This document shows positions 16,390 to 24,945 of a stretch of 64,000 nucleotides of DNA, one piece after another. The notes below the pieces were generated by a model. It was given only the letters and a program-made list of their open reading frames with translations. It made no database searches and was not told where the DNA came from. Numbering within the stretch: position 1 is the stretch's first letter; each line of letters begins with the position of its first letter. The translations under genes were made by a program, and so were the position numbers. This DNA comes from Allobosea sp. OK403 (GTDB lineage Bacteria; Pseudomonadota; Alphaproteobacteria; Rhizobiales; Beijerinckiaceae), in contig NZ_FOQV01000011.1 of assembly GCF_900113835.1 (NCBI RefSeq), positions 1 through 64,000 on the forward strand. Direction: 5' to 3'.

Positions 16390-16973
16390 CGGGTGTTCTC
16401 TCCCTTGTCGAGCTTCCAGCTGGCGAGCACGCTGATCGGCGCCAGCACCAGCATCGTCGCAAGCAGCGGCAAGCGCAGGATCGCGATGGCGAGGAAGCAG
16501 AGCAGGGCGATCGCGATGGCGACGGGCTTGCGGCGCAAGGGTAGGGCGATCTTCACGGCCATGGAGACGAGCAAGCCGGCAGCGGCCGCCGCCAGCCCGG
16601 CAAAGAGATGGCGGATATGCGGATCGTCCTGGTAGTGGTCGTAGAGGATGCCGAGCCCGATCACGATCACTGTCGGCGCCGCGATCAGGCCCAGCAGCGC
16701 GGCGAGCGCTCCGACCGGGCCGCGAAATTTCAGGCCGATCGCCACCGAGATGTTGATGATGTTCCCGCCCGGCAGGAACTGGCAGAGGCCGAGCAGCTCG
16801 GTGAACTCCTTGCCGCTCATCCAGCGGCGCTGATCGACGACCATGGTCCTGGCCATCGGCAGGACCCCGCCGAAGCCGATCAGCCCGAGGTAGAGAAAGC
16901 CGCTGAAGAGCTGGGCGACGGTCGGTTCCGTACGGGCGATTTCGGGATCTGCGAGGCTGGCTGGCGTGCTCAT
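16386..16973 (-). CDS. chrA: Chromate transporter, N-terminal half protein (short-chain ChrA)
   Basis: This roughly 195-residue CHR-domain membrane protein has LGLIGFGGVLPMARTMVVD near residue 35 and LCQFLPGGNIINISVAIG. These motifs match the first half of long-chain ChrA and pair with the next gene. I use an ATG at 16973, seven bases after a GGA; an ATG one codon upstream and a GTG at 16994 are also open. Its upstream region holds a composite repeat and then the LysR gene on the other strand, a common layout for a regulator and its target. Confidence 0.87.
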   Translation of the reverse strand: MSTPASLADPEIARTEPTVAQLFSGFLYLGLIGFGGVLPMARTMVVDQRRWMSGKEFTELLGLCQFLPGGNIINISVAIGLKFRGPVGALAALLGLIAAPTVIVIGLGILYDHYQDDPHIRHLFAGLAAAAAGLLVSMAVKIALPLRRKPVAIAIALLCFLAIAILRLPLLATMLVLAPISVLASWKLDKGENTR

Positions 16974-16995
16974 CATCTGTTCCAGGCCGTCCACG

Positions 16996-17122
16996 AGAGC
17001 CGGATGATGTCAGATGGGCTCACGCAGTGATCCCATCTGACATCTGAATCCGTCTCTCAACTAAGAGTGAGAGCAGGATCAATGCGAAAAACCGGTTCCC
17101 ACTTTTTCGCATCCTGCTCGTA
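16996..17122 (-). repeat. Composite palindromic repeat, RIME-like, copy 2 (reverse)
   Basis: This is a reverse-orientation copy of the element at 2211-2338. Read on the minus strand it begins at GAGCAGGATGCGAAAAAGTG and ends at CATCATCCGGCTCTC. It lies in the divergent region between chrA and the LysR gene and so may affect their spacing or messages. Confidence 0.85.
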
Positions 17123-17162
17123 GGCGGAACGGGACGGCCAGGGCATCCATATGCTTTCGAAA

Positions 17163-17209
17163 ACCGTGCGTCTAATATATGAAATGTGCATGATCCATAC
17201 TTATAGAAT
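17163..17209 (+). promoter_or_regulatory. AT-rich divergent promoter region upstream of LysR gene
   Basis: The 45 bases before the LysR start are strikingly AT-rich (ATATATGAAATGTGCATGAT, then CCATACTTATAGAATATG) in a very GC-rich neighbourhood. This is where a LysR operator and the regulator's own promoter would be expected. I could not fix a single T-N11-A dyad or exact -35/-10 pair. Confidence 0.45.
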
Positions 17210-18148
17210 ATGATTATGATCGAGCTGCGCCATTTCCGCTATTTCGTGGCGGTCGCCGAGGAAGGCCATGTGACGCGAGCCGCCGCGCGCCTGGGAATCC
17301 AGCAGCCCCCACTCAGCCAGCAGATCCGCGCGCTGGAGAGGGAAGTCGGCGCGCAATTGTTCCGTCGCCTGCCGCGCGGCGTCGAACTCACCGATGCCGG
17401 GCGCACGCTGCTGGAGAAGGCGAGGCTCGTCCTCTCCGATGTCGATCTGGCGCTCGATGCCGCACGGCGCACGGCGCGCGGCGAGCAGGGTGGGCTGGTC
17501 ATCGGCTTCACCAGCTCGGCCGCGTTTCATCCGCTGGTGGCGTCCGTGGTCCGCTTGCTGCGGCAGACCGCGCCGGGCGTCACCTTGGCGCTCCGTGAGG
17601 GCAATACCAGCGATCTGATCGGGGAGCTGCGCTCCGAGCGGCTCGATGCGGCCTTCGTCCGCTCGCCGGTCGAGCGGCCGGTCGGGCTTGTCGTCGAGCC
17701 GCTGCTGGCCGAGGAGATGCTGGTTGCGCTGCCCGACCAGCACGCGATCGCGGAACGCCTCGCCAAGCGTTCGGGTCAAGGAATGCTGGAGGGGCGCATC
17801 GCTCTGGCCGAACTGGCTGAGGAGACCTTCATCCTCTATCGGCGTCCCTCGGGGCCGGGCCTCTATGACAGCATCATCGCCGCCTGCCGAGCCGCCGGGT
17901 TTAGCCCCCGGATCGGTCAGGAAGCCCCGCAAATGGTGTCGACGCTGAGCCTCGTCGCCGCCGGCCTGGGAGTCTCCGTCATTCCCGCATCGATGGCCCG
18001 TCTCGAGACGAACGGCATCGCCTATGCCCGCCTCGATGACCTGCCCCGGCTGACGGCGCCGCTGCATCTGGCCTATCGCGAGGAAAAGCCGTCCGGCGCG
18101 CTGGAACGCTTCATCGACTGCGTCAGGCGCAGCGGCGATGCGTCATAG
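17210..18148 (+). CDS. LysR-family transcriptional regulator
   Basis: This 312-residue protein has an N-terminal winged helix-turn-helix at about residues 4-62 (LRHFRYFVAVAEEGHVTRAA, then IQQPPLSQQIRALE). A linker helix and a periplasmic-binding-like effector domain (VIGFTSSAAFHPLV and following) complete the LysR pattern. It is transcribed divergently from the chromate transporter pair and is its most likely target regulator. The effector cannot be read from sequence. A second ATG two codons in is possible. The N-terminal motif ELRHFRYFVAVAEE is typical of the BenM/CatM-like branch, which often senses aromatic or organic acids. Confidence 0.93.
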   Translation: MIMIELRHFRYFVAVAEEGHVTRAAARLGIQQPPLSQQIRALEREVGAQLFRRLPRGVELTDAGRTLLEKARLVLSDVDLALDAARRTARGEQGGLVIGFTSSAAFHPLVASVVRLLRQTAPGVTLALREGNTSDLIGELRSERLDAAFVRSPVERPVGLVVEPLLAEEMLVALPDQHAIAERLAKRSGQGMLEGRIALAELAEETFILYRRPSGPGLYDSIIAACRAAGFSPRIGQEAPQMVSTLSLVAAGLGVSVIPASMARLETNGIAYARLDDLPRLTAPLHLAYREEKPSGALERFIDCVRRSGDAS

Positions 18149-18176
18149 CGTTTCGCATCGAGGTTGAAACGGCTTG

Positions 18177-18290
18177 GTCATCCCGGACAAGCCGCGTTAG
18201 CGGCGCCGATCCGGGATCCATTCCGGAGCACTGATCGGCAAGGCTCAGGAATGGATCCCGGGTCTCCGCTTCGCTACGCCCGGGATGACA
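18177..18290 (+). repeat. Long inverted repeat (GTCATCCCGGACAAGCCGCG type)
   Basis: GTCATCCCGGACAAGCCGCG pairs overall with CTACGCCCGGGATGACA, with an inner GATCCGGGATCCATTCC / GGAATGGATCCCGGGTC stem. It lies between the convergent LysR and DUF1028 genes, where it could serve as a bidirectional terminator. Confidence 0.8.
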
Positions 18291-18333
18291 GGCCTGGTGT
18301 TCCTGTCTGATCGCAACCTGATCCAGAGCGGTC

Positions 18334-19062
18334 TCACCCTTCCGGGTGCCGAGCGTTCCAGGCCGCCGCATAATCGGTGCAGAGCCGGTCGAGCTCGACG
18401 CGGTCGGTGACGCCGGCTGGCCTTGCGCGCGAGGGCGAGGCCTGCTGGAAGGGCACATAGCGCTGATGCGCGATGCGCCAGAGCCGGCGCAACTCGACGA
18501 GCGGATCGGCATGGTCGTCGACGCGGATGTCGAAGCTCGGCATCGGCTCGCCGGCCCAGATGCGTATGGCACAGGATTGCCGCCCGCGCTTGTCGCCGCC
18601 GGCCTTCTCGCCGGCCTCGAGCGCGACCAGCAGGCGCTCGTCGAAATCGAGCGCCGACGCGGCGATATAGGCCTTCAGCGTCTCCTCGATCACTTCCGGT
18701 CCGGCCAGCATGTTGCCGGCGACGGAGATCTGCGGCCCATGCACGGCTCCGCACCAGTCGATGCAGGCCGAGCCGGTATGGGCGGCGATCTTGCCCTCGC
18801 GATCGATCAGATGGAGCTGGCGATGCGCGCGGCCGTCATCGGCGGCCGTCAGCGTCGCGATGATCTCGACGGCGGAGCGGCCCTCCTGCAGCAGCCTGAG
18901 GCCGTCGACCCCGTAGAGCGGGTTGACGAAGGCCTGGGTCGCGATCGCCCCGATGCGCCCGCCGCCATAGGGCACGCGCGAGCCGACGGCGAAGGCGCAG
19001 GTCGAGACGGCGACGCCATAGGCGCCGGTGGCGGCGTCACGGGCGACGATGGACCATGTCAT
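18334..19062 (-). CDS. DUF1028 family protein (putative Ntn-type hydrolase)
   Basis: This 242-residue protein starts MTWSIVARDAATGAYGVAVS, the signature opening of the DUF1028 family, and continues with GGGRIGAIATQAFVNPLYG and SVAGNMLAGPEV, also conserved there. The family has a nucleophile-hydrolase-like fold in available structures but no firm activity. It is often found next to gamma-glutamyltransferases and peptide transporters, as here. It starts 13 bases after the ggt stop, so it is the last gene of that minus-strand operon. A role in breaking down imported gamma-glutamyl or modified peptides is inference. Confidence 0.88.
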   Translation of the reverse strand: MTWSIVARDAATGAYGVAVSTCAFAVGSRVPYGGGRIGAIATQAFVNPLYGVDGLRLLQEGRSAVEIIATLTAADDGRAHRQLHLIDREGKIAAHTGSACIDWCGAVHGPQISVAGNMLAGPEVIEETLKAYIAASALDFDERLLVALEAGEKAGGDKRGRQSCAIRIWAGEPMPSFDIRVDDHADPLVELRRLWRIAHQRYVPFQQASPSRARPAGVTDRVELDRLCTDYAAAWNARHPEG

Positions 19063-19075
19063 GCGTGCAACCCCT

Positions 19076-20875
19076 TCAGCGTCCGGCAGCGTAGGCTTGC
19101 ATCAGACGCGGGGTGGCCGCCGCGCGCAAGAGGCCGTTGCGGCTCTTCTCGGCGGCGGTCAGGCGCCCGACCGTCCAGGCCGGGGCGCGCTCCAAGGCGT
19201 GGCCACGCCGAATGAGATCGGCGAGCGCCGCCTCGCCGATGCTCTCCTCGACCATCAGATGCCCCGGCCGTGCCTCGCGCGGATAGAACGAGGAGGGGAA
19301 GTGCTGGGTGTGGAACAGCGGCAGGTCGATCGCCTCCTGCAGGTTGAGGCCGTGATGCACCCGGCGCAGGAACATGCCGAGCTGCCACTGCTCCTGCTGG
19401 TCGCCGCCCGGCGTGCCGAAGACGAGGCGCGGCTCGCCATTCTCGAAGGCGAGCGTCGGCGTCAGCGTCGTGCGCGGCCGCTTGAACGGGGCGAGCGAGG
19501 CCGGCAGCCCGTCCTCGAGCCAGAACGCCTGCGCCCGCGAATTCAGCGGGAAGCCGAGCGAAGGGATCACCGGCGAGGATTGCAGCCAGCCGCCCGAAGG
19601 CGTCGCCGCGATCATGTTGCCCCATTTGTCGATGACGTCGATATGGACGGTGTCGCCGCGCCGCCCGGCCGCGACCATCGAGGCCATGGTCGGCTCGCCG
19701 ACGCTGGCACCGCCCTTGCCCGACTGGCCGGCAATGCGGACGCCGGCGAGCATGCGCCCGACCTGCTCCTCATATCCGGGGATCGTGCCGGGCCGCAGTT
19801 CATGCGAGGCCTGCTCGCCGATCAGCTTGCGCCGGCCGCTCGCATAATCCTCGGAGAGCAGCGTCGCGAGCGGCACCTTCACGAAATCCGGGTCGCCGTA
19901 ATAGGCCTCGCGGTCGGCGAAGCCGAGCTTCATCGCCTCCGCGACATGGTGGACGAATTCCGGGCTCGTCGGCCCCATCCCGGCGATGTCGATACCCTCC
20001 AGGATCTTCAGCGTCTGCAGGAAGACCGGACCCTGGCCCCAGGGGCCGATCTTGAAGACCTCCCAGCCATGATAGGTCACGCTCGCCGGCGTCTCGTAGC
20101 TCGGCTGCCAGCGCGCCATGTCGTCGGCGGTGAGCAGGCCCTTGTGGCGGCGCCCAGACGAATCCATCGCCTCCGTCGTGCGGCAGAATTTGTCCATCGC
20201 CTCGGCGACGAAGCCCTTGTACCAGGCGTCGAAGGCTGCCTGGATCTGCTCCTGCCGGTCGGAGCCGGCGGCCTCGGCTTCGGAGAGGAGGCGCTTGTAG
20301 GTGTCGGCGGCGGCCTGGTTGCGGAAGAGCTCCTTGGCCTTGGGCACATTGCCGCCGGGCAGATAGACCGCGCCCGATGTCGGCCATTCCCCGGTGAAGA
20401 GCTCGGTCAGTTCAGCGATCGAAGCCGAGACGCGCGGCAGCATCGGGTGGCCGCTCTCGAAATAGCCGATCGCGGGTTCGAGCACCTCGCGCAACGTCAG
20501 GCGACCATGGTCGCGCAGCAGCGTCATCCAGCCGCCGAAGGCGCCAGGCACCACCGTGGCGAGCAGGCCGGAGCCCGGGATCAGGTCGAGCCCGAGCGCC
20601 TTGAAGGCCTCGATCGTCGCCGCCTCGGGAGCAGGCCCCTGCGCGCAGAGAACCTCGACCTTCTTCTTTTCGGCCGAGTAGAACACCGCCGGCATGTCTC
20701 CGGCGGGGCCGACGAGGTGTGGCTCCACCACTTGCAGCACGAAAGCTGCCGCCGCGCATGCGTCGAAGGCGTTGCCGCCCTTTTCCAGCATCGCCATGCC
20801 CGAGGCGGTGGCGAGCCAGTGCGTCGAGGTGACGACACCGAAGGTGCCGAGGATTTCGGGGCGGGTGGTGAACAT
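19076..20875 (-). CDS. ggt: Gamma-glutamyltransferase family protein
   Basis: This 599-residue enzyme self-cleaves before a nucleophilic threonine, expected at T409 in RGDTVHIDVIDKWGN, giving large and small subunits. The small subunit contains GTPGGDQQEQ near 487-496, the oxyanion-side motif. It transfers or hydrolyses gamma-glutamyl groups of glutathione and similar peptides. No convincing signal peptide is seen, so it is probably cytoplasmic, unlike the periplasmic enteric enzyme. GAGGAAG lies eight bases before the ATG. It is downstream of two permease genes of a peptide importer, separated by an inverted repeat. Some relatives act as cephalosporin acylases or hydrolases only. Confidence 0.9.
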   Translation of the reverse strand: MFTTRPEILGTFGVVTSTHWLATASGMAMLEKGGNAFDACAAAAFVLQVVEPHLVGPAGDMPAVFYSAEKKKVEVLCAQGPAPEAATIEAFKALGLDLIPGSGLLATVVPGAFGGWMTLLRDHGRLTLREVLEPAIGYFESGHPMLPRVSASIAELTELFTGEWPTSGAVYLPGGNVPKAKELFRNQAAADTYKRLLSEAEAAGSDRQEQIQAAFDAWYKGFVAEAMDKFCRTTEAMDSSGRRHKGLLTADDMARWQPSYETPASVTYHGWEVFKIGPWGQGPVFLQTLKILEGIDIAGMGPTSPEFVHHVAEAMKLGFADREAYYGDPDFVKVPLATLLSEDYASGRRKLIGEQASHELRPGTIPGYEEQVGRMLAGVRIAGQSGKGGASVGEPTMASMVAAGRRGDTVHIDVIDKWGNMIAATPSGGWLQSSPVIPSLGFPLNSRAQAFWLEDGLPASLAPFKRPRTTLTPTLAFENGEPRLVFGTPGGDQQEQWQLGMFLRRVHHGLNLQEAIDLPLFHTQHFPSSFYPREARPGHLMVEESIGEAALADLIRRGHALERAPAWTVGRLTAAEKSRNGLLRAAATPRLMQAYAAGR

Positions 20876-20920
20876 GGTCAGTCTTCCTCAGGGCAATGAA
20901 GGCCAGAAACAAAATGCGGC

Positions 20921-21025
20921 GTCATTCCGGACAAGCCGCTCGCGGCGCAGATCCGGAATCCATCGGAGGCCACCGAACTCCACGATGGATTCCGGATCTC
21001 CGCTTCGCTGCGTCCGGAATGACGG
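20921..21025 (+). repeat. Long inverted repeat (GTCATTCCGGACAAGCCGCT type)
   Basis: GTCATTCCGGACAAGCCGCT is balanced by GCTGCGTCCGGAATGACGG, and the centre has GATCCGGAATCCATCGG / CGATGGATTCCGGATC. It sits between the permease and ggt genes of one operon. Confidence 0.85.
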
Positions 21026-21044
21026 GAGGAGGATCGAACGCAAA

Positions 21045-21950
21045 TCACCCCTCCTTTGGATCGAGCGCGTCGCGCAGGCCGTCGCCGAGCAGGTTGAAGC
21101 CGAGCACGGCCAGGAAGATGGCGATGCCGGGCGCGACCGACATCCAGGGCGCCTGCTCCATGAAGTTCTTGGCGACGTTCAGCATCTGGCCCCAGGAAGG
21201 CGAGGGCGGCTGCTGGCCGAGGCCGAGGAAGGAGAGCGAGGCTTCCAGGATGATCGCCTGCGCCATGAACAATGTCGACTGCACCACGATGGGCGACATC
21301 GTGTTGGGCAGCACATGCACGAACATGATGCGCAGGTCGCGCGCGCCGACGGCCCGCGCCCCTTCGACGAAATCCTCCGCCTTCACGCTCATCACCTGTC
21401 CGCGCACCAGCCGGATGAAGATCGGCACGGCCGAGAGGCCGATCGCGATCATCGCATTGGTCAGCGAGGGGCCAAGGATTGCGGCAAAGGCGATCGCCAG
21501 GATCAGGAAGGGGCAGGCGAGCATCGCCTCGGTCACGCGCGAGATCGCGATGTCGATCCAGCCGCCATACCAGCCCGAGAGCAGGCCGAAGGGGATGCCG
21601 ATGGCAAGCGCGATCAGGACGGAGACGATGCCGGCGAGCAGCGAGGTCTGCGCCCCGTAGAACAGGCGCGAGACCTGGTCGCGGCCGAGCTCGTCCGTGC
21701 CGAACCAGTGGATCTCGGAGGGCGGCTTGCGGATGGCGAGGAAGTTCGATTTCAGCGGGTCGGCGAGCGGCAGCAGCGGGGCGAGTAGCGCCATCAGCAC
21801 GAAGACGAGCACGATCGTGCCGCCGATCAGCGCCGAGCGATTGCGCAGGAGCTTGGCGAGCGCGCTGCGGCGCGGGCGCGGAGCAGGCTCGGTGGCGCTG
21901 GCGGGCGAAGACGTTTCGGGCTTAGCCGTTTCGAGGATCACATCCGCCAT
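21045..21950 (-). CDS. ABC importer permease, DppC/OppC type
   Basis: This 301-residue permease has a 30-residue Pro/Ala-rich cytoplasmic start, a first membrane span at about 36-60, WFGTDELGRDQVSRL (the DppC hallmark) near residue 90, and the coupling loop EGARAVGARDLRIMFVHVLPN. The ATG at 21950 shares one base with the stop of the upstream permease (TGATG arrangement). The frame is open far upstream only as an antisense-free shadow of the neighbour. It works with the next permease and the binding protein at 23079. No ATPase is encoded in the operon. Confidence 0.92.
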   Translation of the reverse strand: MADVILETAKPETSSPASATEPAPRPRRSALAKLLRNRSALIGGTIVLVFVLMALLAPLLPLADPLKSNFLAIRKPPSEIHWFGTDELGRDQVSRLFYGAQTSLLAGIVSVLIALAIGIPFGLLSGWYGGWIDIAISRVTEAMLACPFLILAIAFAAILGPSLTNAMIAIGLSAVPIFIRLVRGQVMSVKAEDFVEGARAVGARDLRIMFVHVLPNTMSPIVVQSTLFMAQAIILEASLSFLGLGQQPPSPSWGQMLNVAKNFMEQAPWMSVAPGIAIFLAVLGFNLLGDGLRDALDPKEG

Positions 21951-22894
21951 CAGCCGCTCCTCAGGCGCGGGTTGACGAGGACGTAGAGCACATCGGCCAG
22001 GAGGTTCATCAGGATGAAGCCGATCGCGGTGCAGAGCACGACGCCCTGGACCACGCCATAGTCGCGGTTGAACACGGCGTCGATGATCAGCTTGCCGAAG
22101 CCTGGGATGGTGAAGACCTGTTCGGTCAAAACCGCGCCGGCCAGCAATTCGCCGAAGAGCAGCGTCGAGAGCGTGATGATCGGCACCAGCGCATTGCGCA
22201 GCGCATGCCGGTTCACCACCGTGTCCTCGTCGAGCCCCTTGGCACGGGCGGTGCGGACATAGTCGGAGCGCAGCACCTCCAGCATCGCCGAGCGGGTATG
22301 GCGCATGATGAAGGCGGCGAGCCCGCCGCCGAGCACGAAGGCCGGCATGATCAGGCGCTCGATCGAGGCTTTCGGATCGACGAAGATCGATTCGAAGCCC
22401 GAGGCCGGCAGCCATTTCAGTTCGACCGAGACCACCAGGATCAGCATGATCCCGAGCCAGAAATGCGGGATGGACAGGCCAAACAGCGCGACCGCGCTCG
22501 CCGCATAATCGGCCAGCGTGTCCTTGCGCCGCGCCGCGATGATGCCCGCCGGCAGGCCGATGCCGATCGCAACGATCATCGAAGCGACGGCGAGCTGCAC
22601 GGTGACGCCGAGCTTCTGCCAGATCAGCCCGAGCACCGGCTCGCCGGTGCGCAGCGAGCGGCCGAAATCGCCCTGCACGACCTGGCCGAGCCAGGCGAAG
22701 AACTGCACCACGACGGGATCGTCGAGCCGGTAGAGATGGCGCAGGCGCGCGATCACCTCCGGGTCGCGCTCCTCGCCGGCGATGACGAGGAACGGATCGC
22801 CCGGCAGCGCCCGCTGCAGCGCGAACACGAAGAGCGAGACCAGGAACAGCGTCGGCAGCGCGATCAGGACGCGGCGGCCGATCAGCGCGAGCAT
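21950..22894 (-). CDS. ABC importer permease, DppB/OppB type
   Basis: This 314-residue inner-membrane permease starts MLALIGRRVLIALPTLFLVS. It has LPGDPFLVIAGEERDPEVIA, as in DppB proteins, and the coupling loop LRSDYVRTARAKGLDEDTVV at about 215-235. The following permease gene is fused to its stop codon. An inverted repeat of 135 bases separates it from the binding-protein gene upstream. The substrate class is small peptides or peptide-like compounds, possibly gamma-glutamyl peptides given the ggt gene. Confidence 0.92.
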   Translation of the reverse strand: MLALIGRRVLIALPTLFLVSLFVFALQRALPGDPFLVIAGEERDPEVIARLRHLYRLDDPVVVQFFAWLGQVVQGDFGRSLRTGEPVLGLIWQKLGVTVQLAVASMIVAIGIGLPAGIIAARRKDTLADYAASAVALFGLSIPHFWLGIMLILVVSVELKWLPASGFESIFVDPKASIERLIMPAFVLGGGLAAFIMRHTRSAMLEVLRSDYVRTARAKGLDEDTVVNRHALRNALVPIITLSTLLFGELLAGAVLTEQVFTIPGFGKLIIDAVFNRDYGVVQGVVLCTAIGFILMNLLADVLYVLVNPRLRSG

Positions 22895-22914
22895 GACGAC
22901 CCCAAAGGCGCACT

Positions 22915-23049
22915 GTCATCCTGGCCGGAGCCCTCGGGTCCGGCCTTTGGCCAGCCCAAGGACAGGCTCCGCGGAGCGCCGGGATCCATCGGAGGGCACA
23001 GAGCCTTACGATGGATCCCGGGACGACCTTCGGTCGCCCGGGATGACGG
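22915..23049 (+). repeat. Long inverted repeat with extra internal stems
   Basis: GTCATCCTGGCCGGAGCCCT opens and CGGTCGCCCGGGATGACGG closes the element. Inside are GGCCTTTGGCC and CCGGGATCCATCGGAGGG / ATGGATCCCGGG sections. It lies between a binding-protein gene and its permease genes, the place where messages are often processed. Confidence 0.8.
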
Positions 23050-23078
23050 TGAGGTCACACACAGCGACTTCACCCCAC

Positions 23079-24584
23079 TCACTGCCGCTTCAGCCCCGAC
23101 AGGCGGATCATCCCGTCGGGATTGATCACGAAGCCCTGGAGGTTCGCGCGCATCGCGAAGAAGACCGTCTGGTTGTAGAGATAGATGATCGGCAATTCGT
23201 CCTCGAGTATCTTCTGGGCAGCGTCATAGCGCTTCTTGCGCTCGAAGACGTCGTAGACCGTGCGGGCCTCGTCGAGCAGCCTGTCGACCTCGGCGTTCGA
23301 ATACTTCCCGTCGTTCTGGTTGCCCTTCGTGGTCACGAACTGGTGGATGTTGCCGTCCGGGTCGATGCGGCCTGACCAGCCGATGCGGCTCATCTGGAAC
23401 TTGCCCTGCTGCTGGTCGCGCAATTGGCTGGCGAATTCCGTCGAGCGGATCTGCACGTCGATGCCGGCCTCCTGCGCCATCGCCTGGACGACCTGGCCGA
23501 GTTGGGCGTCGACCGGGTTGTTGGTGACGAAGAGCTCGACCGAGACCTTCGACAGCCCGGCCTCCTTGAGCAGCGCCTTGGCCTTGGCGACGTCGCGGGC
23601 CGGCACCGGGAATTCGGCGCTGACATAGGGGTTGCCCGGGTTGAAGGGCTGGACCATCGGCTCGTAGAGCCCCTCGAACACGACCTGGCTCAGCACCTTG
23701 CGGTCGATCGAGAGCGAGAGCGCCTGGCGCACGCGCTTGTCCTTGCCCATCGGCTGGTTGGCGGCCTCGCCATTGCCGGTGTTGATGGTGATGCCCTGAT
23801 AGCCGAGATTGGCGGTGCTTGCGACCTTCAGCGTTTTGTCGGCTTGCGCCGATTTCACATCGGTCGGCGCGAGCCGCTCCAGGATGTCCAATTCGCCGGC
23901 GCGCAGATTTGCCAGCCGCACCGTGGTGTCGGGGATCGAGCGATAGATGATGCGGTCGAAGTGATAATTCGCCGCCTCCCAATGCTCCTTGAACTTCTCC
24001 AGCACGATGCGGTCGTTCTGGACGCGTTCGACGAATTTATAGGGGCCGGAGCAGACCGGCTTGGCCGCGACGTCGCCGCCCAGGCTCTTGGGCGCCAGCA
24101 TCATGCCGGCGCGGTCTGTGAGCTGCGCCAGCAGCGTCGCATCAGGGCGCTTCAGCTTCAGCACGATGGTCGAGGCGTCGGGCGTCTCGATGCTGTCGAT
24201 CGAGGCGAGCTCGGATTTGCGCAGCGAGTCGGGCAGGGTCCGGGCGCGTTCAAGATTGGCCTTGGCGGCCTCCGCGTTGAAGACGTCGCCGTCATGGAAT
24301 TTCGCGTCGGTCCTGAGCTTCATCGTCAGCGTCAGCCCGTCCGCCGAGAAGCTCCATGCGGTTGCGAGTCTCGGCACCAGCTTCAGCTCGGGCGTGATGT
24401 CGAGCAGCTTGTCGCAGAGCCCCTTGAAGACGATGCGGCCGACGAAGGTGCGCGCCTTGTGCGGGTCGAGCATGTCGGGGTCTTCCTGCAGCCCGATGCG
24501 CAGGGTCGAAGGCGCCTGCGCCGCGACAGGGAGCGCCGCCAGCGCCAGCAGGCCGGCCGAGGCCAGGGTGGTCAGGAGCTTCAT
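23079..24584 (-). CDS. ABC importer substrate-binding protein, peptide type (SBP family 5)
   Basis: This 501-residue periplasmic protein has a Sec signal peptide (MKLLTTLASAGLLALAALPV, then AAQA as the probable cleavage site). The mature part begins PSTLRIGLQEDPDMLDPHKA, the classic family 5 opening, and LVPRLATAWSFSADGLTLTM follows. It delivers ligand to the two permeases downstream on the minus strand. Family 5 members bind di- and oligopeptides, nickel, opines or glutathione; the ggt gene in the same operon hints at gamma-glutamyl compounds, which is inference. It diverges from the otnK gene across a 361-base region. Confidence 0.93.
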   Translation of the reverse strand: MKLLTTLASAGLLALAALPVAAQAPSTLRIGLQEDPDMLDPHKARTFVGRIVFKGLCDKLLDITPELKLVPRLATAWSFSADGLTLTMKLRTDAKFHDGDVFNAEAAKANLERARTLPDSLRKSELASIDSIETPDASTIVLKLKRPDATLLAQLTDRAGMMLAPKSLGGDVAAKPVCSGPYKFVERVQNDRIVLEKFKEHWEAANYHFDRIIYRSIPDTTVRLANLRAGELDILERLAPTDVKSAQADKTLKVASTANLGYQGITINTGNGEAANQPMGKDKRVRQALSLSIDRKVLSQVVFEGLYEPMVQPFNPGNPYVSAEFPVPARDVAKAKALLKEAGLSKVSVELFVTNNPVDAQLGQVVQAMAQEAGIDVQIRSTEFASQLRDQQQGKFQMSRIGWSGRIDPDGNIHQFVTTKGNQNDGKYSNAEVDRLLDEARTVYDVFERKKRYDAAQKILEDELPIIYLYNQTVFFAMRANLQGFVINPDGMIRLSGLKRQ

Positions 24585-24945
24585 GCGGTGGTCCCCTCTC
24601 GTCTCGCTCGGTTTCAGGGCGCCGCTCTTCCGTTCCGTCGCGAGCCGGGTTCTGATGACCCGTTGCTTCGCGCCTGTGTGAACGGCAGGGGCGCCTGATT
24701 TCGTTCCACTCGGTACTAGGCTGGCGCAATTTCGCCGCGGCGTCGATGGCTATCCTGTCGCCTGTGCCGCAATCCCGCATGCTTTTGCCGCGCGCCCTTG
24801 CATGCAAGTTGATGGCCAAGGAGCCTGCCATGTCGAGGACACGCCATGCGTTCGCATCTGTCGTTCGAGCCGCGATCTCTGGTAACAACACGGCAAGGAT
24901 GGCGCGAAGCGCACCATGTTGTGATCAGGGAATGGAACGAAGCCG
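24585..24945. other. 361-base divergent intergenic region
   Basis: The region separates the minus-strand binding-protein gene from the plus-strand otnK gene, so it must hold both promoters. The only clear symmetry I see is TTGCATGCAA at 24798-24807, a perfect 10-base palindrome that could be an operator half-site pair. A short frame at 24831-24961 with AGGAG before it overlaps the otnK start, but I do not call it a gene. I cannot place -35/-10 boxes with confidence. Confidence 0.4.

Noticed and set aside
15208..16994. A phage or T6SS remnant around the beta-helix gene
   Set aside because: No tail, baseplate, PAAR, lysis or integrase gene is present; the neighbours are chromate transport genes.
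21951..22919. Extension that would fuse the two minus-strand permeases
   Set aside because: It overlaps the DppB-type gene in a different frame; the ATG at 21950 fits the DppC start.
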